Shown here: in pieces, positions 56,062 through 64,000 of the stretch
Position numbering within the stretch: position 1 is the stretch's first letter
How the letters are laid out: every line of letters begins with the position of its first letter
Assembly (NCBI GenBank): GCA_016711925.1
Contig: JADJSA010000018.1
Span: 248,001-312,000 of the forward strand
From: Candidatus Methylophosphatis haderslevensis
GTDB lineage: Bacteria; Pseudomonadota; Gammaproteobacteria; Burkholderiales; Rhodocyclaceae
DNA: 64,000 nucleotides
Reading direction: 5' to 3'
Notes under the pieces: generated by a model
Database searches by the model: none
What the model was told of the DNA's origin: nothing
What the model saw: only the letters and a program-made list of their open reading frames with translations
Position numbers and translations under genes: made by a program

Positions 56062-56911
56062 AGGTGTCGCACTGGCGCAGGTCGCCGGATTCCAGGCCGC
56101 GCTTGAACCAGCGCACCCGCTGCGCCGAACTGCCATGGGTGAAGCTCTCCGGCACCACCGTGCCGCGGGTCTGGCGTTGCAGGGTGTCGTCGCCGATCGC
56201 GGTGGCGGCGTTGAGGCCTTCCTCGATGTCGCCCGATTCGAGCACCTTGCGCGAGCGATCCGCCTGGTTGGCCCAGATGCCGGCGAAGCAGTCGGCCTGC
56301 AGTTCGAGGCGCACCGATAGCTGATTGCCCTCGGCCTCGCCCGCGCGCTGGCGCATGCGGTCGACCTTTTCCGAGATGCCGAGCTGGTTCTGCACGTGGT
56401 GGCCGATCTCATGGGCGATTACGTAGGCCTGGGCGAAGTCGCCCGGTGCGCGGAAGCGGTTCTTCAGTTCGTCATAGAAACGCAGGTCGATGTAGACCTT
56501 CTGGTCGCCCGGGCAATAGAACGGTCCCATCGCCGCCTGGCCGGTGCCGCAGGCGGTCGGCGTGGCGCCGGAGAACAGGACGAGCTTGGGTTCGACATAC
56601 CGCTTGCCGTTCTGCGCGAAGATCGCCTTCCACGTGTCCTCGGTGTCGGCCAGCACTTGCGACATGAACTTGGCGCCGCGATCGTCGGGCGGCGGCTTGG
56701 CGGCCGGTCCGGCCGGTGCCTCGATCGGCGCCGGGCCGGTCGCGGTGTTGAGCACGATCGATGGATCGACGCCGAAGTACATCGCAACCAGCGCCAGCAC
56801 GATGGTGCCGATGCCGATCGAGCGGCCGCCGATTCCCAGTCCGCCGCCGCCGTAACTCTCGCCGCGGCGGTCTTCCACATTCTCGCTTTCGCGACCGTCT
56901 TCGATACGCAT
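56042..56911 (-). CDS. ypfJ: YpfJ-type neutral zinc metallopeptidase
   Basis: 289 residues. An N-terminal Gly-rich cytoplasmic segment, one membrane helix (about 32-52), a Pro-rich linker, then a zincin domain with AYVIAHEIGHHVQNQLG (HExxH) and LELQADCFAGIWA supplying the third ligand region, plus DQKVYIDLRFYDEL. The family (COG2321) is membrane-anchored with a periplasmic catalytic domain; substrate unknown. ATG 56911 was chosen because the frame upstream is antisense-like and overlaps the cytochrome b gene. Confidence 0.88.
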   Translation of the reverse strand: MRIEDGRESENVEDRRGESYGGGGLGIGGRSIGIGTIVLALVAMYFGVDPSIVLNTATGPAPIEAPAGPAAKPPPDDRGAKFMSQVLADTEDTWKAIFAQNGKRYVEPKLVLFSGATPTACGTGQAAMGPFYCPGDQKVYIDLRFYDELKNRFRAPGDFAQAYVIAHEIGHHVQNQLGISEKVDRMRQRAGEAEGNQLSVRLELQADCFAGIWANQADRSRKVLESGDIEEGLNAATAIGDDTLQRQTRGTVVPESFTHGSSAQRVRWFKRGLESGDLRQCDTFATRQL

Positions 56912-56970
56912 GACCTGAGTCTCCTGCCGGTGTTTTGCCGCCATTCTGGCACAGCGGCAGGAGCGTGGCC

Positions 56971-57645
56971 TCAGCGCATCAGAAATGTTACGACCGCGAC
57001 CACCCAGACCAGCAGCAGCAACCCGGCCCAGCCCCGCGCCCCCACAATGGCGGCATTCGCCGCGCCGCGCTTGAGGCCGGAGAACATCGAGCCGATCAGG
57101 TTCTCGCGATGGATCAGGCTGCCGGTCGCGACGCCGATCAGGTGGATTCCTACCACGGCCAGCGCGGCATTGGAGGCGCCTTCGTGCAGTTCTTCGAACA
57201 ACTCGCCGCCGACCTCGTTGAAGGTCAGCCAGCCGGAGACCACACTGATCGCGCCCAGCACCAGCAGCGCGACGATCGCCCAGGCGCCGGCCGGGTTGTG
57301 CCCGACCGTATGTTGCGGTCGCGGGCCGAGCAGGCTGGTCAGATAGCGCCAGGCGGCGCGCGGCGATTTGACGAACTCGCTGAAGCGGGCGTAGCGCGTG
57401 CCGACCAGGCCCCAAACCAGCCGGAATGCGACGACCGCGCCGAACAGGTAGCCGCTGGCCACGTGCACATTGCGCCACGATTCGCTCTCGGCGGTCAGCC
57501 ACGCAATGGCGAAGCTGCCGGCGAGCAGCCAGTGGCCGATGCGGGTCGGCCAGTCCCACACCAGAATGCGGCCGCTGGCGGCGGCGTTGTCGGGTGCGGC
57601 GGTGCTGCCTGCGGCAACCCGCTCGGGGTGTGTCGAGATGTTCAT
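56971..57645 (-). CDS. Cytochrome b561-type membrane protein (SHP/DHC operon)
   Basis: 224 residues with four membrane helices in the prokaryotic cytochrome b561 (Ni/Fe-hydrogenase b-type) family: VWDWPTRIGHWLLAGSFAIAWL with heme His, NVHVASGYLFGAVVAFRLVWGLVG, LEELHEGASNAALAVVGIHLIGV. It would pass electrons from quinol to the periplasmic DHC and SHP cytochromes encoded upstream. 20 nt separate it from dhc. Confidence 0.87.
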   Translation of the reverse strand: MNISTHPERVAAGSTAAPDNAAASGRILVWDWPTRIGHWLLAGSFAIAWLTAESESWRNVHVASGYLFGAVVAFRLVWGLVGTRYARFSEFVKSPRAAWRYLTSLLGPRPQHTVGHNPAGAWAIVALLVLGAISVVSGWLTFNEVGGELFEELHEGASNAALAVVGIHLIGVATGSLIHRENLIGSMFSGLKRGAANAAIVGARGWAGLLLLVWVVAVVTFLMR

Positions 57646-57665
57646 GTTGTTCTCCAGGTTTCGTC

Positions 57666-58133
57666 TCAGCGCCGGGTCACCGGCATGACGATGTTGCGTT
57701 CCTTGTACAGGCCGCGGTCGGTATCGGTGTGGCAGGCGGCGCAGTTGGCCGCACTCTTCACCTTCGGATCGCGCCAGGTCGCGGGCGAGACCTCGTCGTG
57801 CTCATGTACGAACCAGCTCGTGTCAGTGATGCGCAGGGTGCTCGATGCGTTGCGCTGGCCGCGGCTCGATGCGTTGCGTTCGAGAAACGCGCTGATTTTC
57901 GCCGCCGAATCGGCGTCGAGCGAGGCGTTGGCGCCGAAGTGCTTGTCGAGTCCGCCCATCATGCGGCGCCAGTTGTCGGCGGTCAGCATCGAAGGCGGAA
58001 ACGCGATGTGGCAACTGCCGCACTCTTCCAGCCAGGTCTTGTCCAGTTCGCGCGGCAGGCGCGGTCCGTCGGCCAGCACAGTGCCGCTGGCCATCAGCAG
58101 GCCGCACAGCAACAGCAATCGGTTTTTCATCAT
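57666..58133 (-). CDS. dhc: Diheme cytochrome c (DHC)
   Basis: 155-residue periplasmic diheme cytochrome. Signal peptide to about residue 21, then CGSCH (C38-C41-H42) and C-terminal NCAACH, with the SMLTADNWRRMMGGLDKHFG segment between them typical of DHC. In Shewanella and Rhodobacter relatives DHC is the electron donor of SHP. Two ATGs (58133, 58130) overlap the shp stop; the second has better spacing from GGAGG. Confidence 0.85.
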   Translation of the reverse strand: MMKNRLLLLCGLLMASGTVLADGPRLPRELDKTWLEECGSCHIAFPPSMLTADNWRRMMGGLDKHFGANASLDADSAAKISAFLERNASSRGQRNASSTLRITDTSWFVHEHDEVSPATWRDPKVKSAANCAACHTDTDRGLYKERNIVMPVTRR

Positions 58134-58564
58134 GCACCTCCGGCAGTGGCGAGAAACTGGACAAAATCGGCTTTTTCCGCGGCCGAGCATTCGCGGCCGA
58201 CCACTTCGGTGCAGTTGCGGCGGAACCACTTCTCGACCTTGGCCAGACTGCTGAAGCGCTCCGGATTGGCGGCCGGCGCCAGCGGCTTGATCGGCTTGGC
58301 GGTGATGACATGGCTGCCCTCGGCATTGGGCCGCTCGCCATGGCAGGCGGCGCAACTGGGCATCTTGTCCGTTACGTTCCACTTGCGCGCGAAGAACGTG
58401 CGCCCGCGCTCGGCCGACGCCGCAAAGCCGGGCTGGTTCCGGACCGCTTCTTGCGTGTAGCCGGCGATCATGTCTCTGGGCGTTTCGGCATGGGCGGGAA
58501 ATGTGGCAAACCCGGCTGCGAAGCCGGCGGCCAGGGCAAGCGTCATGACGATTGATCGGAACAT
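58130..58564 (-). CDS. shp: Sphaeroides heme protein (SHP, DUF1924) monoheme cytochrome c
   Basis: 144 residues. Signal peptide ending AHA-E near residue 26, one heme motif C71-A-A-C-H75, and two C-terminal cysteines (NCTEVVGREC) that match the SHP disulfide. SHP is an unusual cytochrome c whose Asn-ligated heme can bind oxygen or NO in the reduced state. It is the first gene of the shp-dhc-cytochrome b operon, with AAGGAGG before ATG 58564. It is divergent from a two-component system that probably controls it. Confidence 0.86.
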   Translation of the reverse strand: MFRSIVMTLALAAGFAAGFATFPAHAETPRDMIAGYTQEAVRNQPGFAASAERGRTFFARKWNVTDKMPSCAACHGERPNAEGSHVITAKPIKPLAPAANPERFSSLAKVEKWFRRNCTEVVGRECSAAEKADFVQFLATAGGA

Positions 58565-58619
58565 GGAAAACCTCCTTCGGGAATGACGGGATTTCATGCG
58601 ATACAGTCTGGGCGGAGGC

Positions 58620-58658
58620 CATTAACCAACCGTTAAGTTCACCTTAATTCCGGCTTAG
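58620..58658 (+). promoter_or_regulatory. 11-bp-phased repeat operator for an OmpR-type regulator
   Basis: CATTAA (58620), CGTTAA (58631), CCTTAA (58642) and a weaker GCTTAG (58653) recur at exact 11-bp intervals in the divergent shp / response-regulator gap. Read on the minus strand they are TTAAG/TTAAC repeats like the PmrA/QseB box. Positions suit binding of OmpR-family dimers on one face of the helix. Confidence 0.65.
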
Positions 58659-58707
58659 TAGTCTCGATCGGTAGCCTCACTCGACTTTCCCTGCCCAACC
58701 ACGACAC

Positions 58708-59373
58708 ATGAGAATCCTGCTGGTCGAAGACGACGCGCTGCTCGGCGACGGCCTGCAGGCCGGGCTGACGCATCTGGGATTCCAGCTCGACTGGGTGCGC
58801 GACGGCATCGAGGCGCTCAACGCGGTGTTCAGCCAGGACTACGCCGCGGTGGTGCTCGATCTGGGCCTGCCGCGCATGGACGGGCTGTCGCTGCTCGGGC
58901 GGATTCGCGGCGGCGGCAGCCTGGTGCCGGTGATCATTCTGACCGCGCACGACACCAAGCAGGACAAACTCGCCGGTCTCGATGGCGGCGCCGACGACTA
59001 TGTCGTCAAACCGGTCGATCTGGACGAACTGGCGGCACGGCTGCGCGCGCTGATCCGCCGTGCCGGCGGGCGCGCCGCACCGCAACTGGTGTGCGGTCAG
59101 GTGGCGCTCGACCCGGCGGCGCGACGCGTCTGGCTGCGCGGCGAGCCGGTGGAGGTCTCGGCGCGCGAGCTGGCGATACTCGAGGCCTTGATGGAAAACG
59201 CCGGCCGCGTCATGTCGCGCGCCCAGCTCGAAGGCGCGATCTACGGCTGGGGCGAGGGTGCCGAAAGCAACACCGTCGAGGTGTACGTGCACTACCTGCG
59301 CAAGAAGTTCGGTGCAGATTTCATCCGCACGCTGCGCGGCGTCGGCTACATGATCGAGAAGCCGGAGCGGTGA
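58708..59373 (+). CDS. OmpR-family response regulator (QseB/PmrA-like)
   Basis: 221 residues: REC (LLVEDDALLGDGLQAGL, phospho-acceptor Asp in VVLDLGLPRMDGLSLL, ADDYVVKPVDLDEL) and a winged-helix output domain (VEVSAREL, ESNTVEVYVHYLRKKFG). QseB/PmrA-like by sequence and by pairing with a QseC-type kinase, whose GTG overlaps its stop. It is probably the regulator that binds the 11-bp repeats upstream and controls shp-dhc-cytochrome b. Confidence 0.9.
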   Translation: MRILLVEDDALLGDGLQAGLTHLGFQLDWVRDGIEALNAVFSQDYAAVVLDLGLPRMDGLSLLGRIRGGGSLVPVIILTAHDTKQDKLAGLDGGADDYVVKPVDLDELAARLRALIRRAGGRAAPQLVCGQVALDPAARRVWLRGEPVEVSARELAILEALMENAGRVMSRAQLEGAIYGWGEGAESNTVEVYVHYLRKKFGADFIRTLRGVGYMIEKPER

Positions 59374-60761
59374 TACCGCGCGCGCTCAATTGGCTGGCGC
59401 TGCGCATGCTGCTGCTGACCCTGCTGGTGGTCGCAGTGTGCGGGGGCATCGCGGTGATGATCAGCTATCGCAATGCCTTGCACGAAGCCGATGAACTGCT
59501 CGACGCGCAGATGGCGGAGTCGGCGCAGACGCTGCTGGCGCTCAACGCCCAGCACGGCCCAGCCACGCCTGCGGTGGGCGAAACCATTGCCGGCGCGACC
59601 GGCGAACCGCGCCACAAGTACCAGATCAAGCTGATGTTCCAGCTCTGGCACGATGAGGCGAGCGGCGCCCACCTGGTGCTGCGCTCGCCCAATGCGCCGG
59701 CCGCGATGCTGCTGGGCGGGCAACAGGCCGGCTTTGTGACCGCGGACTGGCAGGGTCGTCCCTGGCGCTTCTACTCGCAGCGCGATCCGGCGCAGTCGAT
59801 GCTCGCGATAGTCGGCCAGGATTTCGCGATCCGCGAAGAGCTGGCAACCGAAACCGCGCGCCACGGCGTGGTTCCCTTTGTCGCCGGCCTGCCGGTGCTG
59901 GCGCTGTTGCTGTTCATCGCGATTCGCGCCGCCTGCGCGCCGGTGCGCAGGCTGGCCGACGACCTGGCGACGCGCGACCCGGACAACCTTCAGCCGGTGG
60001 CGATCGGCAACGTCGCGCGCGAAATCGAGCCGGTGACCGATGCACTCAACCGTCTGTTCGCGCGGCTCGAATCGACCCTGCAGAACGAGCGCCGCTTCAC
60101 CGCGGATGCCGCGCACGAATTGCGCAATCCGCTGGCCGCGCTGATCGCGCAGTTGCAGGTGGCGCAGATGGGCGAGGGCGGCGGCGAAGGTCGCAGCGTG
60201 CTGAAAAAATGCGAGCACGGCGCGCGCCGCATGTCGCACCTGGTCGAGCAAATGCTCACCCTGTCGCGGCTTGATGTCGGGCCGGCCGCCCCGGCGCGCG
60301 AGCCGCTAGACCTGGCCGCCGAGACCGCCGCCGTCTGTGCCGATCTCGGGCCGGCCGCGATCGCCGGGGGGCTCGCGCTGGCGCTCGATGCGCCCGGCCC
60401 GCTGCCGTTGCGCGGACAGGCCGAATTGCTGCGGGTGATGCTGCGCAACCTCATCGATAACGCGATCCGCTATACCCCGGCCGGCGGGCGGATCGACGTG
60501 TCGCTGATGCGTGAGGGCGCGTGGGCTGTCTGCGCGGTGCAGGACGACGGCCCCGGCGTGCCGGCGGACCAACTGGCGCTGCTCGGGCAACGTTTCCGCA
60601 GACTGGGGCCGCATGAAGTCGAAGGTGTCGGGCTCGGGCTGTCGATCGTCCGGCGCATTGTCGAACTGCATGGCGGGCGGATCGACTTCGCCAACATTCC
60701 CTCGCCGCACGGGCTGCGGGTTACGCTGCGCCTGCCGGCAACGGGCGAAACAGCAAGCTGA
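59370..60761 (+). CDS. QseC-like sensor histidine kinase
   Basis: 463-residue membrane kinase. TM1 about 9-32, a periplasmic sensor of about 140 residues, TM2 about 175-195, then HisKA with DAAHELRNPLAAL (His about 249), and HATPase motifs NLIDNAIRYTP (N box), DDGPGVP (G1) and GLGLSIV. The family is QseC/PmrB. GTG 59370 overlaps the regulator's stop (GTGA). Phosphorylates the partner regulator; the periplasmic signal is unknown. Confidence 0.9.
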   Translation: MIPRALNWLALRMLLLTLLVVAVCGGIAVMISYRNALHEADELLDAQMAESAQTLLALNAQHGPATPAVGETIAGATGEPRHKYQIKLMFQLWHDEASGAHLVLRSPNAPAAMLLGGQQAGFVTADWQGRPWRFYSQRDPAQSMLAIVGQDFAIREELATETARHGVVPFVAGLPVLALLLFIAIRAACAPVRRLADDLATRDPDNLQPVAIGNVAREIEPVTDALNRLFARLESTLQNERRFTADAAHELRNPLAALIAQLQVAQMGEGGGEGRSVLKKCEHGARRMSHLVEQMLTLSRLDVGPAAPAREPLDLAAETAAVCADLGPAAIAGGLALALDAPGPLPLRGQAELLRVMLRNLIDNAIRYTPAGGRIDVSLMREGAWAVCAVQDDGPGVPADQLALLGQRFRRLGPHEVEGVGLGLSIVRRIVELHGGRIDFANIPSPHGLRVTLRLPATGETAS

Positions 60762-60821
60762 ACGCTGCCCGGGCATAATCCCTCCCACGCCCCCTGCCGG
60801 GCGGTGCTGGAGCCGACGCGC

Positions 60822-63773
60822 ATGAATGCCCCTTCCGTCCTGCCGGCTGTCGCCGGGCCACGCCGCTATCGTTTCCATGTTCATGTCGCCGTGATTTTCA
60901 CGGCGTTCAGCCTGCTGATCGGGACGCTGATGATGTGGCACAGCCATCGCGAAATCAGCCGGCTGGCGCTGTCGGCCTCGTTCGACGTGTTTCGCCAGAT
61001 CGGCCGCGAAACCGTCGGCGAAGTGCGGCGGCTGCAGGCGCCGATCGAAACCCTGGTCGATCTGCTGGCCAACGCGCCGCTGGTGCATGCGGCGACCCTC
61101 GAACAGCGCCTCGCCAGCGTGGCCTGGTTGCGCGAGGCGCTCGAACAGAACACGCAGATTTCGGCGCTCTACGTCGGCTACGCGGGCGGGGACTTCTTCC
61201 TGTTCCGCACGCTGCGCGATCCGGCGCAGCGCGAGCGGCTCGGCGCGCCGGCCTCGGCGCGCTACATGGTGCAGTCGGTCGAGCGGGCGGCCGGCGCCGA
61301 TGTGCGCGGCATCTACCTGTTCCTCGGCGCGGATCTGCAAACCGTGCGGCGTGAGGAGCGTGTCGACTACCGCTTCGATCCGCGCACCCGCGGCTGGTAC
61401 GCCACCGCCGCGGCACAGGCGACACAGACGCAGACCGAGCCCTACGTGTTTTTCACCACGCGCGAGGTGGGCACCACCTTTGCGCGTCGCACGCCGGCGG
61501 CCGATGCGGTGGTCGGGGCCGACCTGGTTCTGACCGAATTGTCGCGCGCGCTGGCCGGCCAGCGGGTTTCGCCGTCGGCGGAACTGGCGCTGTTCGGCCC
61601 CGGCGGCGGCGTGGTCGCCTACCGCGAGCATGCGCGTGCCGTGCGCGAGCAGGATGGCGTGGTGCGCCTGGCGCAACTCGACGAACTCGGCGTGCCGGTG
61701 TTGCAGCAGGCGCTGGCGCGCTTCAGGGCCGGCGCGCTCGGCTCGGCGGTCGAGTTGCGCGTCGGCAACCGCGACTGGGTCGGCCTGATCGCCGAATTGC
61801 CCGGCCATCTCGGCCAGCCGATGTTTCTCGCGGTGACGGCGCCGCGCGACGAACTGCTCACCGAGGCGGCGCGCATATTGCGCGAAGAGACGCTGATCTC
61901 GATCGCGATGCTGATCCTGATCGTGCCGCTGGTCTGGCTGCTGGCGCGCCGGGTCGCGCAGCCGTTGCGCCGGCTCGCCGGCGAAGTCGAGGCAATCCGC
62001 CGCTTCGACTTTCGCGCGCCGGTGGCGGTGCGCTCGAGGGTGCTGGAAATCGATGAACTCGCCCGCTCGATGGGTACCCTGAAGACCACCATCGCCAATT
62101 TTCTCGATATCGGATCGGCGCTCGCCGGCGAACGGGATTTCGATCGCCTGCTGGCGGCTCTGCTGGAGGAAACGCTGACGGTGTCGGAGGCGCGTGCCGG
62201 GGTGATCTACCTGATGACCGACGACGGGCAGACGCTGCGGCCGGCCGCGCTGCGCCGCGCCGACGGACCGGTTTCGCACATGGAACTGGCGCCACTGCCG
62301 GTCGGAAGCGATTCGCCCTACCCGCAGTTGGCGCAGGCGCTGGGGCGGCGCGAAACGCTGGTGTTCGAGGTGAGCCGCATCACCGCCGGCAACGAGGGCT
62401 TCGCCGCGGCGCTGGAGGAGGGCGCCGACGGCGCCACGCTGGTCGCCGTGCCGCTGGTCAATCGGCAGGAGGAAGTGGTCGGCATGCTCGGCCTGCTGGC
62501 CGGCTCCCACGAGACGATCAGCGGCGAGCGACTGTCGCTGATCAACGCGCTCTCCGGCCCGGCCGCGCTGTCGATCGAATCGCACCGCCTGCTGCAGGCG
62601 CAGAAGGATCTGCTGCGTTCGCTGATCGAAATGCTGGCCGGCGCGATCGATGCCAAGTCGCGCTATACCGGCGGCCATTGCCAGCGCGTGCCGGAACTGG
62701 CCGAGCGGCTCGCCCGCGCCGCCTGCAGCGCCGGCGACGGGCCGTTCCGCGATTTCCGGCTCGACGCCGATCAATGGGAGGCGCTGCATATCGCCGCCTG
62801 GCTGCACGATTGCGGCAAGGTGACCACGCCAGATTTCGTGGTGGACAAGGCGACCAAGCTGGAGACGCTGTACGACCGCATCCACGAGATTCGCATGCGC
62901 TTCGAAGTATTGAAGCGCGACGCGCAGATCGAATGTCTGCGCGCAATCGCCGGCGGCGGCGATGCCGCAGTACTGGAGGCGGAACGTCAGTCGCGCTGGG
63001 CGCAGCTCGACGAGGAGTTCGGCTTCGTCGCCAGGTGCAACCTGGGCGGCGAATCGCTCGACGCCGCGGCGGTGGCGCGCCTGCAGTTGATCGCGCAGCG
63101 CACCTGGCTGCGCACGCTCGACGATCGCATCGGCATCGCGTGGGAGGAGCACGAGCGCAAGGCACGCGCACCGGCTGCGGCACTGCCGGTGCGCGAGCCG
63201 CTGCTGGCCGACAAGGCCTGGCATCGGGTCGAGCGCAGTGCCGCCGAGATCATGCCCGCCGACAATCCGTGGGGATTCCGCCTCGACGTGCCGCAGCTCA
63301 AGTACAACCGCGGCGAGCTGTACAACCTGGCGGTCGGCCGCGGCACGCTGACCGCCGAGGAGCGCTTCCAGATCAACGACCACATGGCCCAGACCATCAT
63401 CATGCTGTCGCGGCTGCCGTTTCCGCGCCACCTGCGCAATGTGCCGGAGATCGCCGGCGGGCACCACGAGAAGATGGACGGCACCGGCTACCCGAAACGG
63501 CTGACCCGCGCGCAGATGAGCGTGCCGGCGCGGATGATGGCGATCGCCGATATCTTCGAGGCGCTGACCGCGGTCGACCGGCCCTACAAGCGCGGCAAGA
63601 CGCTGTCCGAATCGCTCGCCATCATGGCGCGGATGAAACGCGAATCGCATATCGACGGCGAACTCTTCGATCTGTTCGTAAGCAGCGGCGTGTATCTCGA
63701 CTACGCGCGGCGCTACCTGCGGCCCGAGCAGATCGATGCGGTGGACGCCGAGGCGCTGCTGCGCGCGGCCTAG
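60822..63773 (+). CDS. dCACHE-HAMP-GAF-HD-GYP signalling protein
   Basis: 983 residues from ATG 60822, chosen because GGAG lies 8 nt upstream; GTG 60804 is an alternative. TM1 at about 22-45, a periplasmic dCACHE-like domain (about 60-330, with YRFDPRTRGWYATAAA), TM2 about 365-385, HAMP, GAF (about 430-580), then HD-GYP. The HD motif WLHDCGK (about 661) and HHEKMDGTGYP (about 880) are some 220 residues apart, against about 60 in the other HD-GYP protein here, so the domain carries a roughly 155-residue insertion. Likely c-di-GMP phosphodiesterase. Confidence 0.88.
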   Translation: MNAPSVLPAVAGPRRYRFHVHVAVIFTAFSLLIGTLMMWHSHREISRLALSASFDVFRQIGRETVGEVRRLQAPIETLVDLLANAPLVHAATLEQRLASVAWLREALEQNTQISALYVGYAGGDFFLFRTLRDPAQRERLGAPASARYMVQSVERAAGADVRGIYLFLGADLQTVRREERVDYRFDPRTRGWYATAAAQATQTQTEPYVFFTTREVGTTFARRTPAADAVVGADLVLTELSRALAGQRVSPSAELALFGPGGGVVAYREHARAVREQDGVVRLAQLDELGVPVLQQALARFRAGALGSAVELRVGNRDWVGLIAELPGHLGQPMFLAVTAPRDELLTEAARILREETLISIAMLILIVPLVWLLARRVAQPLRRLAGEVEAIRRFDFRAPVAVRSRVLEIDELARSMGTLKTTIANFLDIGSALAGERDFDRLLAALLEETLTVSEARAGVIYLMTDDGQTLRPAALRRADGPVSHMELAPLPVGSDSPYPQLAQALGRRETLVFEVSRITAGNEGFAAALEEGADGATLVAVPLVNRQEEVVGMLGLLAGSHETISGERLSLINALSGPAALSIESHRLLQAQKDLLRSLIEMLAGAIDAKSRYTGGHCQRVPELAERLARAACSAGDGPFRDFRLDADQWEALHIAAWLHDCGKVTTPDFVVDKATKLETLYDRIHEIRMRFEVLKRDAQIECLRAIAGGGDAAVLEAERQSRWAQLDEEFGFVARCNLGGESLDAAAVARLQLIAQRTWLRTLDDRIGIAWEEHERKARAPAAALPVREPLLADKAWHRVERSAAEIMPADNPWGFRLDVPQLKYNRGELYNLAVGRGTLTAEERFQINDHMAQTIIMLSRLPFPRHLRNVPEIAGGHHEKMDGTGYPKRLTRAQMSVPARMMAIADIFEALTAVDRPYKRGKTLSESLAIMARMKRESHIDGELFDLFVSSGVYLDYARRYLRPEQIDAVDAEALLRAA

Positions 63774-63815
63774 CATCCGGTACTAGCCGGGCGGCCTAGG
63801 ACTTCAGCCCGATTT

Positions 63816-64000
63816 TCATTGCAGGCGAAATTTGGCAAAGTTGTTCCTGCCGGCCGACGGTGTGCGACGGAAGAAAAAACAGGAACTGTGCTTGGCCTCC
63901 TCCGCCGTCTCGTTGTTTCGCCTTCGTATGCTGTCGGTCGACACCAGCCAGGAATCTTCGAGACTGCGCAACGCGAACCAGAGCGCGTTGCGCAGAATCG
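63816..64000 (-). CDS. C-terminal end of a hypothetical protein (partial, runs off window)
   Basis: The frame from 63998 to a TGA at 63816-63818 encodes 60 residues (LRNALWFALRSLEDSWLVSTD ... RNNFAKFRLQ) with coding-like, C/G-ending codons for the first half. The 5' end lies to the right of the window. No family recognised. It is convergent with the HD-GYP gene. Confidence 0.45.
   Translation of the reverse strand, partial: ILRNALWFALRSLEDSWLVSTDSIRRRNNETAEEAKHSSCFFFRRTPSAGRNNFAKFRLQ

Noticed and set aside
60306..63776. 1156-residue open frame antisense to the HD-GYP gene
   Set aside because: A by-product of GC-rich codon bias; the sense frame has intact CACHE, GAF and HD-GYP motifs, while the antisense product is low-complexity His/Gln/Arg-rich.

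Overview
This is a GC-rich, gene-dense bacterial chromosome segment. The gene families suggest a betaproteobacterium, probably of the Rhodocyclales: a PilGHIJ-PilL (Chp) cluster, an SAH-riboswitch ahcY-metF operon, yqgE-ruvX-pyrR-pyrB-pyrC', and an SHP/diheme cytochrome operon. The taxonomy is an inference from gene content and was not tested by a search. No rRNA, tRNA or CRISPR was recognised.

Layout. 1-2594: end of a branched-chain amino-acid ABC transporter operon (livM, livG, livF). 2808-4990: an EAL/HDOD protein translationally coupled to a ferredoxin-type flavin reductase. 5033-8442: SDR protein, MOSC protein, hemJ, RlmL-type methyltransferase. 8435-10678: twitching ATPases pilT-pilU. 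10781-13223: yggS-proC-yggT-yggU. 13303-17101: yqgE-ruvX-pyrR-pyrB-pyrC', with a dihydroorotase that has lost its metal ligands. 17375-19293: photolyase and a small lipoprotein. 19316-28504: the pilG-pilH-pilI-pilJ-pilL chemotaxis-like pathway that controls type IV pili. 28679-31773: rubredoxin, thiD, thiE, hemL. 31875-33254: a soluble MCP-tip-like protein next to an ODP-type diiron metallo-beta-lactamase-fold protein. 33303-38201: mgtE, then a FecR / c-type-heme HAMP sensor / Ser-Thr kinase operon whose FecR gene carries a frameshift. 38382-42871: mtgA, aroE, a TonB-like protein, an RNB-type ribonuclease. 43120-49080: HD-GYP protein and a giant hybrid kinase. 49129-51650: ahcY-metF under an SAH riboswitch with a terminator-like expression platform. 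51661-52704: small unknown genes.

52705-55000 is the most unusual region. It reads as a relic chromosomal integron: an N-terminal integrase fragment on the + strand, an attI-like site with direct repeats, and two AT-richer cassettes on the - strand reading away from it (a CPBP-family membrane protein and a small membrane protein). The second cassette is closed by a recognisable attC. The attC of the first is split by the left end of an IS110-family element. Short dispersed repeats flank the region and recur elsewhere in the window.

55099-64000: VOC protein, MEKHLA protein, YpfJ-type metallopeptidase, an SHP/DHC/cytochrome b operon divergent from a QseBC-like two-component system with an 11-bp-phased operator between them, a large CACHE/GAF/HD-GYP protein, and the C-terminal end of an unknown gene at the right edge.

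Signal transduction dominates: Chp, two HD-GYP proteins, EAL/HDOD, a hybrid kinase, a Ser/Thr kinase, the ODP module and a QseBC-type pair. Much of it appears tied to redox or oxygen sensing and to surface motility.
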